A stretch of DNA of 64,000 nucleotides from Phycisphaerales bacterium (GTDB lineage Bacteria; Planctomycetota; Phycisphaerae; Phycisphaerales; UBA1924). Below the pieces are notes generated by a model. It was given only the letters and a program-made list of their open reading frames with translations. It ran no database searches and had not been told where the DNA came from. Below, one piece after another: positions 16,669 through 24,499 of the stretch. Position 1 is the stretch's first letter, and the number at the start of each line of letters is the position of its first letter. Both the position numbers and the translations under genes were made by a program. The stretch lies in assembly GCA_028284805.1 (NCBI GenBank), contig JANQQZ010000034.1, forward strand, positions 1 to 64,000, in the 5' to 3' direction.

Positions 16669-18249
16669 CTACTCCTTCGGGATGGGCAGGAAGTCGGGCG
16701 TCTCGCCTCGCGACCACTGCTTGAACCTTGGCCAGAAGATCTCTTCGAGCAGGATCTTGATGCAGGCGGCGAGCGGGATCGCGAGCAGCAGGCCGTAGAC
16801 CCCGAGCAGCGCACCACCCGCGAGCGTCGCGAAGAGGATCGTGGGCGTATCCATGCCCGTGCTCTTGCCCTGGATGAGCGGGGTCCAGACGTAGTCGTCG
16901 AGCGCCTGCCCGATGAAGTAGAACGCGGTCGGGGCGCCGAGGATCCACCAGATCTCGCCCCGGAAACCCGTGTGATCCTCGAGCTGTAGCAGCACGATCG
17001 AGATGGGGATTCCGACGAGCGCGGCGTAGGGCACGATCGACAGGATCGCGACGCACGCGCCGAGCAGCAGCGGCGCCGGCACGCCGACCGCCCAGTATCC
17101 GATGGTGAACACGATCGACTGGATGAACGCGATCGTGACCCGCCCGCGGATGAACCCGGACACCGCTTGATCGAACCGCTTGAGCAGGTGCACGGTCAGC
17201 ACACGCTTGTTGTCGGGGATCAGGCTCTCGCCGAACTTCAGGACCTTGCCGTAGCTGGTGCAGACGAAGAAGAAAAAGAAGCAGGTCAGGAAGATCGTGA
17301 AGGCGAAGAGACCGAGCGAGGTGACGAGGCCGATGAACGACTCGAACGCGCCGGCGCCCGTGCGCACCACGCGGGACGAGATCGCCGAGGCGTTGTTCTC
17401 GATGAACTCCACCGCGAGCGTCACGGTGCGCTCGATGTCGGAGGGCTCCTCGAGCTTGGCGATGAGCTCCTGCAGCTCTTCTGCCGACCGCACCGGTTCC
17501 AACGCCTCGGCGTCGGGGTCCTCCTCCGGTGCGGCTTCGGTTCCGGCATCGTTCTCGTCGGACTCGGTCTGGCCATCAGCCGGCTGGAGCTCGGTACCAG
17601 ACTGGGGATCAGCCTCGGAACCTGTGTCCGGAGCGCGATCGACCTCGGCCGGCGGGGGGATCGGCTGCAGAGCCTCGTCGGTCTCTTGAGCGGGTTCGGA
17701 TAGCGCGTCGTCCGCTGCCTCCGCTTCCTGCTGACGGAGCGCCGCCTCCGCGGCCTGCTCCTCGTATGCCGCCTTGAGCCGGTCCTGACGCTCCCGCTCC
17801 TTGTCGATCGATTCGAGAAGCCACTCCCACGGCTGGCCCCGGACGAGGCTGCGGACCGCCTCGTTGTCCCGGTTCTCTTCCTTGATCGCCTCGCGGAAGG
17901 CCTGCGCGTCGTCGCGGAGCTCGAGCACGACATCGGCGCCCTGGATCACCGCGTAGGTCCCGCCCACGCCCACAGGCACGATCGTGACCAGCGCGATGAT
18001 CCCGATGATGAACGCCGCCGCACCGCTCCGACCGAACAGGTTCTGCTTCACGAGCCACTGCACGAAGGGCTCGAACAGGTACGCGAACGCGATCGCCAGC
18101 AGCAGCGGCACCGTGACGATGCTCAGCACGTACCCGAGCCAGAACAGGAACAGCACGCCCGCGATCACGCCGATGTCGCGCAGGGGCTGGATCTGCCAGA
18201 GATGCCTGTCGAGCAGGTTCTTGGATTCGACGGGATCGCCCTCGGCCAT
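16669..18249 (-). CDS. AI-2E family transporter with large acidic insertion
   Basis: The 526-residue membrane protein has the AI-2E/PerM (UPF0118) pattern. An N-terminal pair of helices (VIAGVLFLFWLGYVLSIVTVPLL, AFAYLFEPFVQWLV) and the SGAAAFIIGIIALV segment come first. The conserved C-terminal block contains the GFIRGRVTIAFIQSIVF, PYAALVGIPISIVLL and IQGKSTGMDTPTILFATLAGGALLGVYGLLLAIP motifs. Between them, about residues 165-275, sits a Glu/Ala/Pro-rich low-complexity insertion that most homologues lack. Family members export small solutes or act as Na+/H+ antiporters, so the substrate is open. A TATCCT lies 6 nt before the ATG, with no ribosome binding site. Confidence 0.88.
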   Translation of the reverse strand: MAEGDPVESKNLLDRHLWQIQPLRDIGVIAGVLFLFWLGYVLSIVTVPLLLAIAFAYLFEPFVQWLVKQNLFGRSGAAAFIIGIIALVTIVPVGVGGTYAVIQGADVVLELRDDAQAFREAIKEENRDNEAVRSLVRGQPWEWLLESIDKERERQDRLKAAYEEQAAEAALRQQEAEAADDALSEPAQETDEALQPIPPPAEVDRAPDTGSEADPQSGTELQPADGQTESDENDAGTEAAPEEDPDAEALEPVRSAEELQELIAKLEEPSDIERTVTLAVEFIENNASAISSRVVRTGAGAFESFIGLVTSLGLFAFTIFLTCFFFFFVCTSYGKVLKFGESLIPDNKRVLTVHLLKRFDQAVSGFIRGRVTIAFIQSIVFTIGYWAVGVPAPLLLGACVAILSIVPYAALVGIPISIVLLQLEDHTGFRGEIWWILGAPTAFYFIGQALDDYVWTPLIQGKSTGMDTPTILFATLAGGALLGVYGLLLAIPLAACIKILLEEIFWPRFKQWSRGETPDFLPIPKE

Positions 18250-18255
18250 GCCGAC

Positions 18256-18261
18256 AGGATA
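18256..18261 (-). promoter_or_regulatory. TATCCT, candidate -10 before the AI-2E transporter
   Basis: On the minus strand TATCCT ends 6 nt before the ATG at 18249, again without a Shine-Dalgarno sequence. Confidence 0.4.
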
Positions 18262-18328
18262 GTGGGAACCGGGGAACCGGGCTTTCAGACGGACGAGCCG
18301 GAGGCTGGAGCCCCCGCCCGCGTGCGAG

Positions 18329-18724
18329 TCAGATCAGCTCGGCGTCGCTGAAGGCCTCGTCGAACTCGTAGACCCCCACGAAGTCCTCGTAGCTGTCCTC
18401 ATCGGTCTTCCGGAGGATCCCGGCGTCGATGAGCGCAAACACGAGGCGTCCGAAGTCCTCGGTCGAGTGCACGTTCCAGTGCTCGAGCACGGTGCGGGCC
18501 AGCGGGCCGTAGCGCTCGATCGCGAGGTCCTTCAGCCCGAGGCAGAGGTCGGCCCCGGAGACGTGGCGCGACTCGTCATCGGGGTCCGCGCCGGCGGCAC
18601 CTGGGCCGTGGATCATGCGGGAGGTGTGCTCGAGCCCTTCGCGGATGAACTCGAAGACCTGCGGGCTGAACCCGCCGGCCTCGGTCGCCAGCTGCTGCCA
18701 GTTGATGCTCGGGATCTCGCTCAT
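18329..18724 (-). CDS. Minf_1886 family protein (Planctomycetes/Verrucomicrobia-restricted)
   Basis: The 131-residue protein matches the conserved family named after Minf_1886. It has an N-terminal helix region (INWQQLATEAGGFSPQVFEFIREGLEHT), the R-H-V-S-G-A-D-L-C-L-G-L-KDLAIERYG core, and W-N-V-x-S-T-EDFGRLVFALIDAGILRKTDEDSYEDF at the end. The family is small, cytoplasmic and of unknown function, and is known mostly from the PVC superphylum. It supports the taxonomic reading of the window. It is transcribed alone on the minus strand between the AI-2E transporter and the DNA glycosylase gene. Confidence 0.88.
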   Translation of the reverse strand: MSEIPSINWQQLATEAGGFSPQVFEFIREGLEHTSRMIHGPGAAGADPDDESRHVSGADLCLGLKDLAIERYGPLARTVLEHWNVHSTEDFGRLVFALIDAGILRKTDEDSYEDFVGVYEFDEAFSDAELI

Positions 18725-18809
18725 CGCTCACACATCCGCCGGGTCGTCCGGCACACTCCTGAAGTCGGCTCGCCGGCTGTCCGCCCTTGAACCGGGTCTC
18801 CCTGTACCG

Positions 18810-19493
18810 TCAGTCTAGTGCCGGCCCTGACACGCTCAAGGCTTTCGGCCCGCTCAAGGACCGGGAACCGCGGAGAAAGTACCGAAGGGGCGTTTGTACC
18901 CATTCCTCCGCGTACCCAATCCCGATCCGTACGCTTCTTCCGATATCTGGTTCGTCGCTGCCGCGCGATCGGGTGCGTTCTTCGATCCAGAGCTCGTCAG
19001 ATGCTGTCAGATCGGTTCCCGAGAACCGCCTATCGATGTCCATTGCCTGGCAGAGCCTCGCTGGGCCCGAGCAGAGCAGGTGCTCGGGCAGCGCGTTCGG
19101 GTTTGCCGCTTTCGAGGTCTTCGCGCGAATGGCGCGCATCGTTCTAGAACCTTCTGTTGGCTCCAGAGCCCGGATCAGCACGGCCTGGGGGTCGCCCTCT
19201 GTGCTCGCGGCGACGTTCATGCAGTGGTGCATGCCGTAGGTGAAGTAGACGTACGCCGTGCCCCCAGGCCCGAACATGGGCTCGGTGCGTGCGGTGCGCC
19301 GGTTGTTGTAGGAGTGGGCTGCCTTGTCGACTACGCCGAGGTAGGCCTCGGTCTCGACGATGATGCCCGCGAGGCGGGTGCCGTCGGGGAGCCTGCGGAC
19401 GAGTTTGCAGCCGAGGAGGGACTGGGCGAGAGTGTCGGCGGGGGCAGAGAACACACGTCGCTCAATACGCAATCTGCTATGTTGTTCAGACAT
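18810..19493 (-). CDS. 3-methyladenine DNA glycosylase (AAG/MPG family)
   Basis: The protein excises alkylated purines (3-methyladenine, hypoxanthine) by a base-flipping mechanism. The 227 residues show the family core: LAQSLLGCKLVRRL near the start, IVETEAYLGVVDKAAHSYNNRRT with the catalytic glutamate region, and MFGPGGTAYVYFTYGMHHCMNVA, which holds the intercalating Tyr and active-site residues. Then come AVLIRALEP, LCSGPARLCQAMDID, and the C-terminal RYFLRGSRSLSGP. The ATG at 19493 has AAGG about 9 nt upstream; an in-frame ATG at 19529 is possible. Its start codon physically overlaps the start codon of the next gene on the opposite strand (CATG at 19491-19494). Confidence 0.88.
   Translation of the reverse strand: MSEQHSRLRIERRVFSAPADTLAQSLLGCKLVRRLPDGTRLAGIIVETEAYLGVVDKAAHSYNNRRTARTEPMFGPGGTAYVYFTYGMHHCMNVAASTEGDPQAVLIRALEPTEGSRTMRAIRAKTSKAANPNALPEHLLCSGPARLCQAMDIDRRFSGTDLTASDELWIEERTRSRGSDEPDIGRSVRIGIGYAEEWVQTPLRYFLRGSRSLSGPKALSVSGPALD
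19478..19483 (+). promoter_or_regulatory. TATGTT, candidate -10 before the gene at 19492
   Basis: TATGTT ends 8 nt before the ATG at 19492, inside the divergent glycosylase coding region. There is no ribosome binding site for that ATG. Confidence 0.3.
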
Positions 19494-20136
19494 GAAGTGG
19501 CCTTGGAACAAGCGGCGTTCTGCGAGCACCCCGCCGCAAGACGATGTTGAAGCTCGCGTTCGGCAAGCTGCTGAAAGTCGTGACAGTTCGGGTCGTCCCT
19601 ACAAGCTACTTGATGACCATCAGGCCCCGCTACGTTTCGGCAACGTCTTTGAGGTGATTCACAGGGATACCCATTCGAGTGTGTGGGCCGGGGCGGACGA
19701 GGCTCAGATCGAGACCTTGATTGAACTCGTGCAGAATCTCGAACCCCCCTACGGCATTGTCTGGGTGCTGACGGTGCCACGCGGAGGCTCGAAGGAGGGA
19801 CGCTACGCAACGATGCCAGAGTTCAGCCTCGACGAGGTGTCTGTGTTCCTAAGGGCCTACTGCGACAGTTTCGAGTGCGATGGACGGCATGCGATCTGGG
19901 TGGGCGACACCGACGGACGGTTTGTGGTCTACGACCAGCACAACTGGCTGCACTGCTACGGACCGGTCGATCGGCACGAGCAAGCGTTGCGCAGGCTCGG
20001 ATTCACCGAGGGCACACCCGAACTCACCGTCCCGCACTCGCATCTGTTTCATGATGAGTTCGACGAAGCGGAACGCATCATGACGGCCGCGTTTGAGTGG
20101 CATCTTTCTGAGTTGCAGCCTGGTGATGACGAGTAG
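19492..20136 (+). CDS. Hypothetical cytoplasmic protein
   Basis: The 214-residue product (MKWPWNKRRSAS...) has no signal peptide after its basic N-terminus and no membrane segment. It is acidic and aromatic-rich, with recognisable secondary-structure blocks such as YGIVWVLTVPRGG, FSLDEVSVFLRAYCDSF, HAIWVGDTDGRFVVYDQHNWLHCYG and the acidic end AFEWHLSELQPGDDE. Codons are less uniformly GC-ending than in the neighbours, which may point to recent acquisition or low expression. I do not recognise the family. The start was placed at ATG 19492 because further upstream sequence is antisense to the glycosylase gene. It converges on the CcsA-type gene 3 bp later. Confidence 0.6.
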   Translation: MKWPWNKRRSASTPPQDDVEARVRQAAESRDSSGRPYKLLDDHQAPLRFGNVFEVIHRDTHSSVWAGADEAQIETLIELVQNLEPPYGIVWVLTVPRGGSKEGRYATMPEFSLDEVSVFLRAYCDSFECDGRHAIWVGDTDGRFVVYDQHNWLHCYGPVDRHEQALRRLGFTEGTPELTVPHSHLFHDEFDEAERIMTAAFEWHLSELQPGDDE

Positions 20137-20139
20137 TGC

Positions 20140-21915
20140 TCACGCGTACGCGTGCAGGCCCGGCAGCAGCAGGTTCACGCCGAAGTAGGTCCACAGCATG
20201 ATGAAGAACCCGACGACGCTGAGCCACGCGGTGGTGAGCGCCTTGTTCTTGATGCCCGTGAACCGCAGGTGGATCACGATCAGGTAGACGATCCACGTAA
20301 CCAGCGCCCAGGTTTCCTTGGGGTCGAAGGCCCACCAGCGTCCCCAGCTGTGGTCGGCCCACCAGGCGCCGAGCAGGGTGCCCACGCCAAGCGTCCAGAA
20401 CGCGAGCTGGAGCACGGTCATGTGAGCGGTATCGAGATCGGCGAGCGTGCGGGCGACGCCCTTGGGCTTGGGGGTGTCGTCGGCGGCTTCGTCCGGCAGA
20501 TCGCCCAGCGAAGCCGCGGCGAACTGGGTGACCTCCGCCCGGTCATCTTTGGGGCCCCTGAGCTTGGCCATGTAGTGCGTGCCCAGGTAGAACAGGCTGA
20601 TCATGAAGCCCAGCGTGATGAGGCCGTAGGACACGAGCACGGTCGTGACGTGGTACTTCAACAGGACCGACGTGTTGAGGATGGCGGCCTCGCGTTCGAT
20701 CGACTCGCCGGGCATGCCCGTTTGCGTCGCGGTGACGAGCACCAAGAAGCCCATGCCCGCGGTCGCGGCGCCGAAGAGCCACTGCCTGGTCTTGAGCATC
20801 GCGAACAGCCCGATGAGAGCGGCGAAGAAGCTGAGGCCGGTCATCGACTCGAACTGGTTCTGGATCGCGAAGCGCTCTGCGATCATGCAGCGGAGCGTGA
20901 AGCCCACGCCGTGAAGCACGACCGCGCTAATGAGCAGGGTGATCCCGATCGCGACGAGCCAGCGGCGGCCCGTGCCGAAGGCGAGCATCAGGGCGACGAG
21001 CGAGAACGCGTAGAGCCAGAAGCCCCACTCGAAGGCGTTCGATCGGTTGTAGGCCATCTCGATCTGACGCTTGCGCTCGGGGTACTGCTCGGCGTTGATC
21101 GTGGGCAGCAGCTCAGCAAGACGGACCACGGCGGCGTTCACGCGTGCGGCGTCCTCGGCGCGCCAGGCGTCGCCCAGCTCCCGGGTCAGACCCGCGAGAT
21201 CGGGATGCAGACCCGATTCGCCCAGGTGGTGCCAGGTGTCTGTCGGCGAGTCGGGCGAGACCAGCAGCCAGTTGGCGATGGAGTTCTCGAAGAGCTGCTG
21301 GCGTCCGTCGAGGCGGGTCAGCGCCTTGCGGTAGGGCTCCTGCGACTCGTACTTCACCCACATCTGATCGCCGATGCGGACCTGCATGATGGGCGAGATG
21401 CGCGTCAGCTTCATCCAGCCCTCGACCTTGGCCTGGTCCTCGGGGAAGGCGGCCTCGAGGAACGCGCGGCGGAGCGGCAGGTAGCCGATCGTCAGCAGCG
21501 GCTTGTCGACGTAGTACGCCGGGTCGATCGCGAGGTCGACGAGCGTGAACAGGGCGTCGTACTTCAGCTTCGGGCGTGCCCCACCCTCGAGCTCTTGACC
21601 CAGATCGAAGTACGCCCTGCGGCCCGTGAGCTGCTGGACGGTCTCACCCGCGAGGGTGTCCATGATCTTGACACGCCCGTTGTGGAAGACGGCCAGGTCG
21701 CGGAACGGCTCGAGGTCGACCGCACCAGCGAAGGCGTGCTTGCTCTCGACCGTGCTCGTCGAGCGAGCGATGGGGTCGCCGAACGGGTGAGTGATCTCGC
21801 CCCGCTCGGTGACGAGCTGCGTCTGGGGGTGCGCGTTGCCGGCGGGTTGAGCGGCCGCGGCGCACGTGAACAGGCTGACGGCGAGCATCACAGCGTGAGT
21901 CAGGAGTCGGGTCAT
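20140..21915 (-). CDS. ccsA: Cytochrome c biogenesis protein CcsA/ResC-type
   Basis: CcsA works with ResB/CcsB to export heme and attach it to apocytochromes c outside the cytoplasmic membrane (system II). The 591-residue protein has a signal peptide (MTRLLTHAVMLAVSLFTCAAA) and a periplasmic region of about 270 residues that typical CcsA proteins lack. Eight or so membrane helices follow. The tryptophan-rich heme motif near the C-terminus is WGRWWAFDPKETWAL (about residue 535), with flanking histidines (LLKYHVTTVL, IVIHLRF). The start ATG overlaps the resB stop as ATGA, with AGGAG upstream, so translation is coupled to resB. The large exported extension may bind substrate or partners. Confidence 0.88.
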   Translation of the reverse strand: MTRLLTHAVMLAVSLFTCAAAAQPAGNAHPQTQLVTERGEITHPFGDPIARSTSTVESKHAFAGAVDLEPFRDLAVFHNGRVKIMDTLAGETVQQLTGRRAYFDLGQELEGGARPKLKYDALFTLVDLAIDPAYYVDKPLLTIGYLPLRRAFLEAAFPEDQAKVEGWMKLTRISPIMQVRIGDQMWVKYESQEPYRKALTRLDGRQQLFENSIANWLLVSPDSPTDTWHHLGESGLHPDLAGLTRELGDAWRAEDAARVNAAVVRLAELLPTINAEQYPERKRQIEMAYNRSNAFEWGFWLYAFSLVALMLAFGTGRRWLVAIGITLLISAVVLHGVGFTLRCMIAERFAIQNQFESMTGLSFFAALIGLFAMLKTRQWLFGAATAGMGFLVLVTATQTGMPGESIEREAAILNTSVLLKYHVTTVLVSYGLITLGFMISLFYLGTHYMAKLRGPKDDRAEVTQFAAASLGDLPDEAADDTPKPKGVARTLADLDTAHMTVLQLAFWTLGVGTLLGAWWADHSWGRWWAFDPKETWALVTWIVYLIVIHLRFTGIKNKALTTAWLSVVGFFIMLWTYFGVNLLLPGLHAYA

Positions 21916-24428
21916 GTCGCGGCTCCTACGGGTTCGGGTGTCTCGGCTTGCACGGCCTTGGCGGCGTTCTGTTGCGCCAACTCGGCCTGGATCCGCTTCT
22001 TCTTGCGCTTCACGAGCCAGGGCTTGACGTAGAACGCCCAGGGCGTGCCCACGCCCATCAGCACGCCGCCCAGGGCGATCACATGGATTCCCGGGTTGTT
22101 GCCGACACCGAGGATGGTGAAGCGGACGGTCGGGCGATCGAGCAGACCCGCGTCGACCTGGGCCTGGGTCTCCTCCCAGCCCGTCCGGTCCCAGCCGGCC
22201 TGGCTGAACTTGAACTGGCGCGGGCTCAGGTGGCTCACGAGCTCGCCCGCGACGTTCGAGGCGAAGCCACGCGAGTCGCTCCACAGGAACGGGGCTTTGA
22301 GCGGGGCGTTGAGCTTCGTGATGTGGTCGTAGGGCTCATCGAGCGCGGGGCGATCGGCGGCGGGCTCGACGCGGACGAGGGACTGGTAGTCACGCGGCGC
22401 ACCGCGGTGGTCGTAGGCGATCATCTCGAAGTCGATGAGCCTGAGCTGGAAGCCGGGCAGGCCGAACCACTGTCGCCCGAACATGAGCGAGATCGGCCGC
22501 CCATCGGGCAGGGTGATGGTGCGCTGCAAGCCGCCGTGCGTTCCGGCGTCGTGGGCGTAGCGGGCAAAGGGGAGCCAGACGGTCTGCGCCCAGCCGCTGT
22601 CCGTGGATACCTCGACCGCGATCATCGCCCGGTCGTGCTTCCCGATGAAATCGCCCTCGCGGTCGATCGGAGGAACGGGGTCGGGGCGTTCGAGCTCGCG
22701 GACGGCGTCCCAGCGATCCCCGAAGTCGAACGCGATGCGGTCCTCGGGCGTCTGGTACCGCGTGCCGGGCTCAAGCCCGGTCTGCACGTCCATGCCGTTC
22801 GAGAAGCGGTAGACGACGTCGACCAGCCCGGTATCGCTGTGCTCGTTGACATAGAGCTGGATTTTGGACTGATCGATGTACGACAGTGACAGGCGCTCGT
22901 CGGGCGCGCTCCGGGCCGGGCGTCCGTCGGGCGTGGTCGCCTCACCCATGTCCTGGTTGAGCACAGGGAATCTGTGGTAGACCCACCTGCGGAAGGTCTC
23001 CCCCTCGGGCGAGGTGGCGCGCACGATCGCGAGCGCCGAGGTCGCGTCCTCGTAGCCCTCGGTGATGATCGGGAAGGGCGGCTCGGACAGAACCTGCTCG
23101 ACGGTGAGCCGCCAGCCCGCGAGGCCGAACGTGCGCCCGGGGCGGTCCGCTGGGATGACGAGCCGCTCTCCGTCGACCTCCGCGATTACCACGTGATTCA
23201 GGCCCGGGGCCTGAGTAGTAAGCGCGGCCCATCGTTCGGCTGGCATGTCGACGTGGTACTCGACGCCCACCAGGCCAATGTACTCGACCGCGGCGAATTC
23301 GGGATCATTCGGGAGCATCGCGAAGCCGATCAGGCGACCCGTGCCGCCCTGATTGGCCTGGGCTTGCTTGTCGACGAGGTAGACCATCCGCAGAGGGTTG
23401 CTGGTCAGGGCGTCGGGCACCCAGTCTGTCACGGGCTCGGCGTACGTCGCGTAGCCGGTCACCCGCAGGCTGACGTCGTCCGGCACGATGCCGACGGCGC
23501 GGGCCTTTGTGGTCAGGTCGATGCTCAGCGTTCGCCCCTGGTCGCTCGCGGTCTCGATCGGTGCGCCGAAGCCCAGGTTGCTCTTGGCGGAGCCCGTCAC
23601 GCCTGCAGACAGGGCGTAGTCGTTGTACCGCGGCAGCCTGCCCGTGAGGGGCAGCTGGCGCCAGCCCCGCCCATCGAAGACCATCAGCGCCGGGTCCTCG
23701 CGGTCGTAGAAGATCCGCTGGGCCTGGCCCATGACCTGACCGCTCGCGGGGTCGCCTGCGAGCAGGATGGTGTCGCCCTCCTGCTTGAACGCCTGGTAGT
23801 AGATCGAGCCGAGAGCGATCGTCACGATGCCCGTGTGCACCGTCAGCACGCCCAGGTTGACGAACCTGAACTCGATGCGCCGGATCGTCGCGACAACCAT
23901 GTTGATCACGAACAGCCCGAGCATGAGCTGCATGGGCCACCACGCGTAGAACTCCAGCTCGGTCATCTCGAACGCGGGGAGGCGCCGAAGCGTGGTGTTG
24001 CGGTACGTCTCGACGAACTCGGGGAAGAGGCGGAGCCCGGTGCCGTAAGCCGGGTCGTAGTGCAGCGAGGGCCAGACGAGCGTCGACCAGAGCGCAACTC
24101 CCAGCGTTGCGCCGCCGATCAGCCCGAGCAGCGTGACCGCGAACCGCGGCGTCCGCGGCTTGACGAACACCCGCGACAGTGTGGCGAAGCCGACCGCCGG
24201 GAGCGCCGCCGCGACAATCAGTGAAAGGATGTATACGAGCCAGGTGACGCCCAGCGCCAGCAGGCCGATCGGCACGCTCGCGAGTACTGCATACACCGCC
24301 ACGCCTGTCAGCAGCACGATCGCGAGCGACACGGTGCTCAGGGCGTGCAACACCAGACGGACCGGCGTCAGCGGGCCTGTCAGATGCTCACGATCCCATG
24401 CCTGTACTCGACGCCACTTAGCGCTCAT
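21912..24428 (-). CDS. resB: Cytochrome c biogenesis protein ResB
   Basis: ResB is the second half of the system II heme ligation complex. The 838-residue protein has several N-terminal membrane helices (about residues 20-205) with the conserved FVNLGVLTVHTGIVTIALGSIYYQ segment. A very large periplasmic part follows, then a last membrane helix near the C-terminus (VGNNPGIHVIALGGVLMGVGTPWAFYV) and a basic tail. Length and order fit the long ResB proteins found in Planctomycetes and Bacteroidetes. GGAGAG precedes the ATG at 24428. It supplies the c-type hemes needed by the multiheme ActA, ActE and CoxB proteins encoded further along on the same strand. Confidence 0.88.
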   Translation of the reverse strand: MSAKWRRVQAWDREHLTGPLTPVRLVLHALSTVSLAIVLLTGVAVYAVLASVPIGLLALGVTWLVYILSLIVAAALPAVGFATLSRVFVKPRTPRFAVTLLGLIGGATLGVALWSTLVWPSLHYDPAYGTGLRLFPEFVETYRNTTLRRLPAFEMTELEFYAWWPMQLMLGLFVINMVVATIRRIEFRFVNLGVLTVHTGIVTIALGSIYYQAFKQEGDTILLAGDPASGQVMGQAQRIFYDREDPALMVFDGRGWRQLPLTGRLPRYNDYALSAGVTGSAKSNLGFGAPIETASDQGRTLSIDLTTKARAVGIVPDDVSLRVTGYATYAEPVTDWVPDALTSNPLRMVYLVDKQAQANQGGTGRLIGFAMLPNDPEFAAVEYIGLVGVEYHVDMPAERWAALTTQAPGLNHVVIAEVDGERLVIPADRPGRTFGLAGWRLTVEQVLSEPPFPIITEGYEDATSALAIVRATSPEGETFRRWVYHRFPVLNQDMGEATTPDGRPARSAPDERLSLSYIDQSKIQLYVNEHSDTGLVDVVYRFSNGMDVQTGLEPGTRYQTPEDRIAFDFGDRWDAVRELERPDPVPPIDREGDFIGKHDRAMIAVEVSTDSGWAQTVWLPFARYAHDAGTHGGLQRTITLPDGRPISLMFGRQWFGLPGFQLRLIDFEMIAYDHRGAPRDYQSLVRVEPAADRPALDEPYDHITKLNAPLKAPFLWSDSRGFASNVAGELVSHLSPRQFKFSQAGWDRTGWEETQAQVDAGLLDRPTVRFTILGVGNNPGIHVIALGGVLMGVGTPWAFYVKPWLVKRKKKRIQAELAQQNAAKAVQAETPEPVGAAT

Positions 24429-24499
24429 GCGCTCTCCGGTGCCCGTGCGTGCGGTGCTGCATCCGGCGGGCGCGGCATTCCCGCCAGACTGGAACGATT

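Noticed and set aside
20152-22032. 626-codon open frame opposite ccsA
   Set aside because: Gln/Arg/His-rich shadow with no recognisable features.
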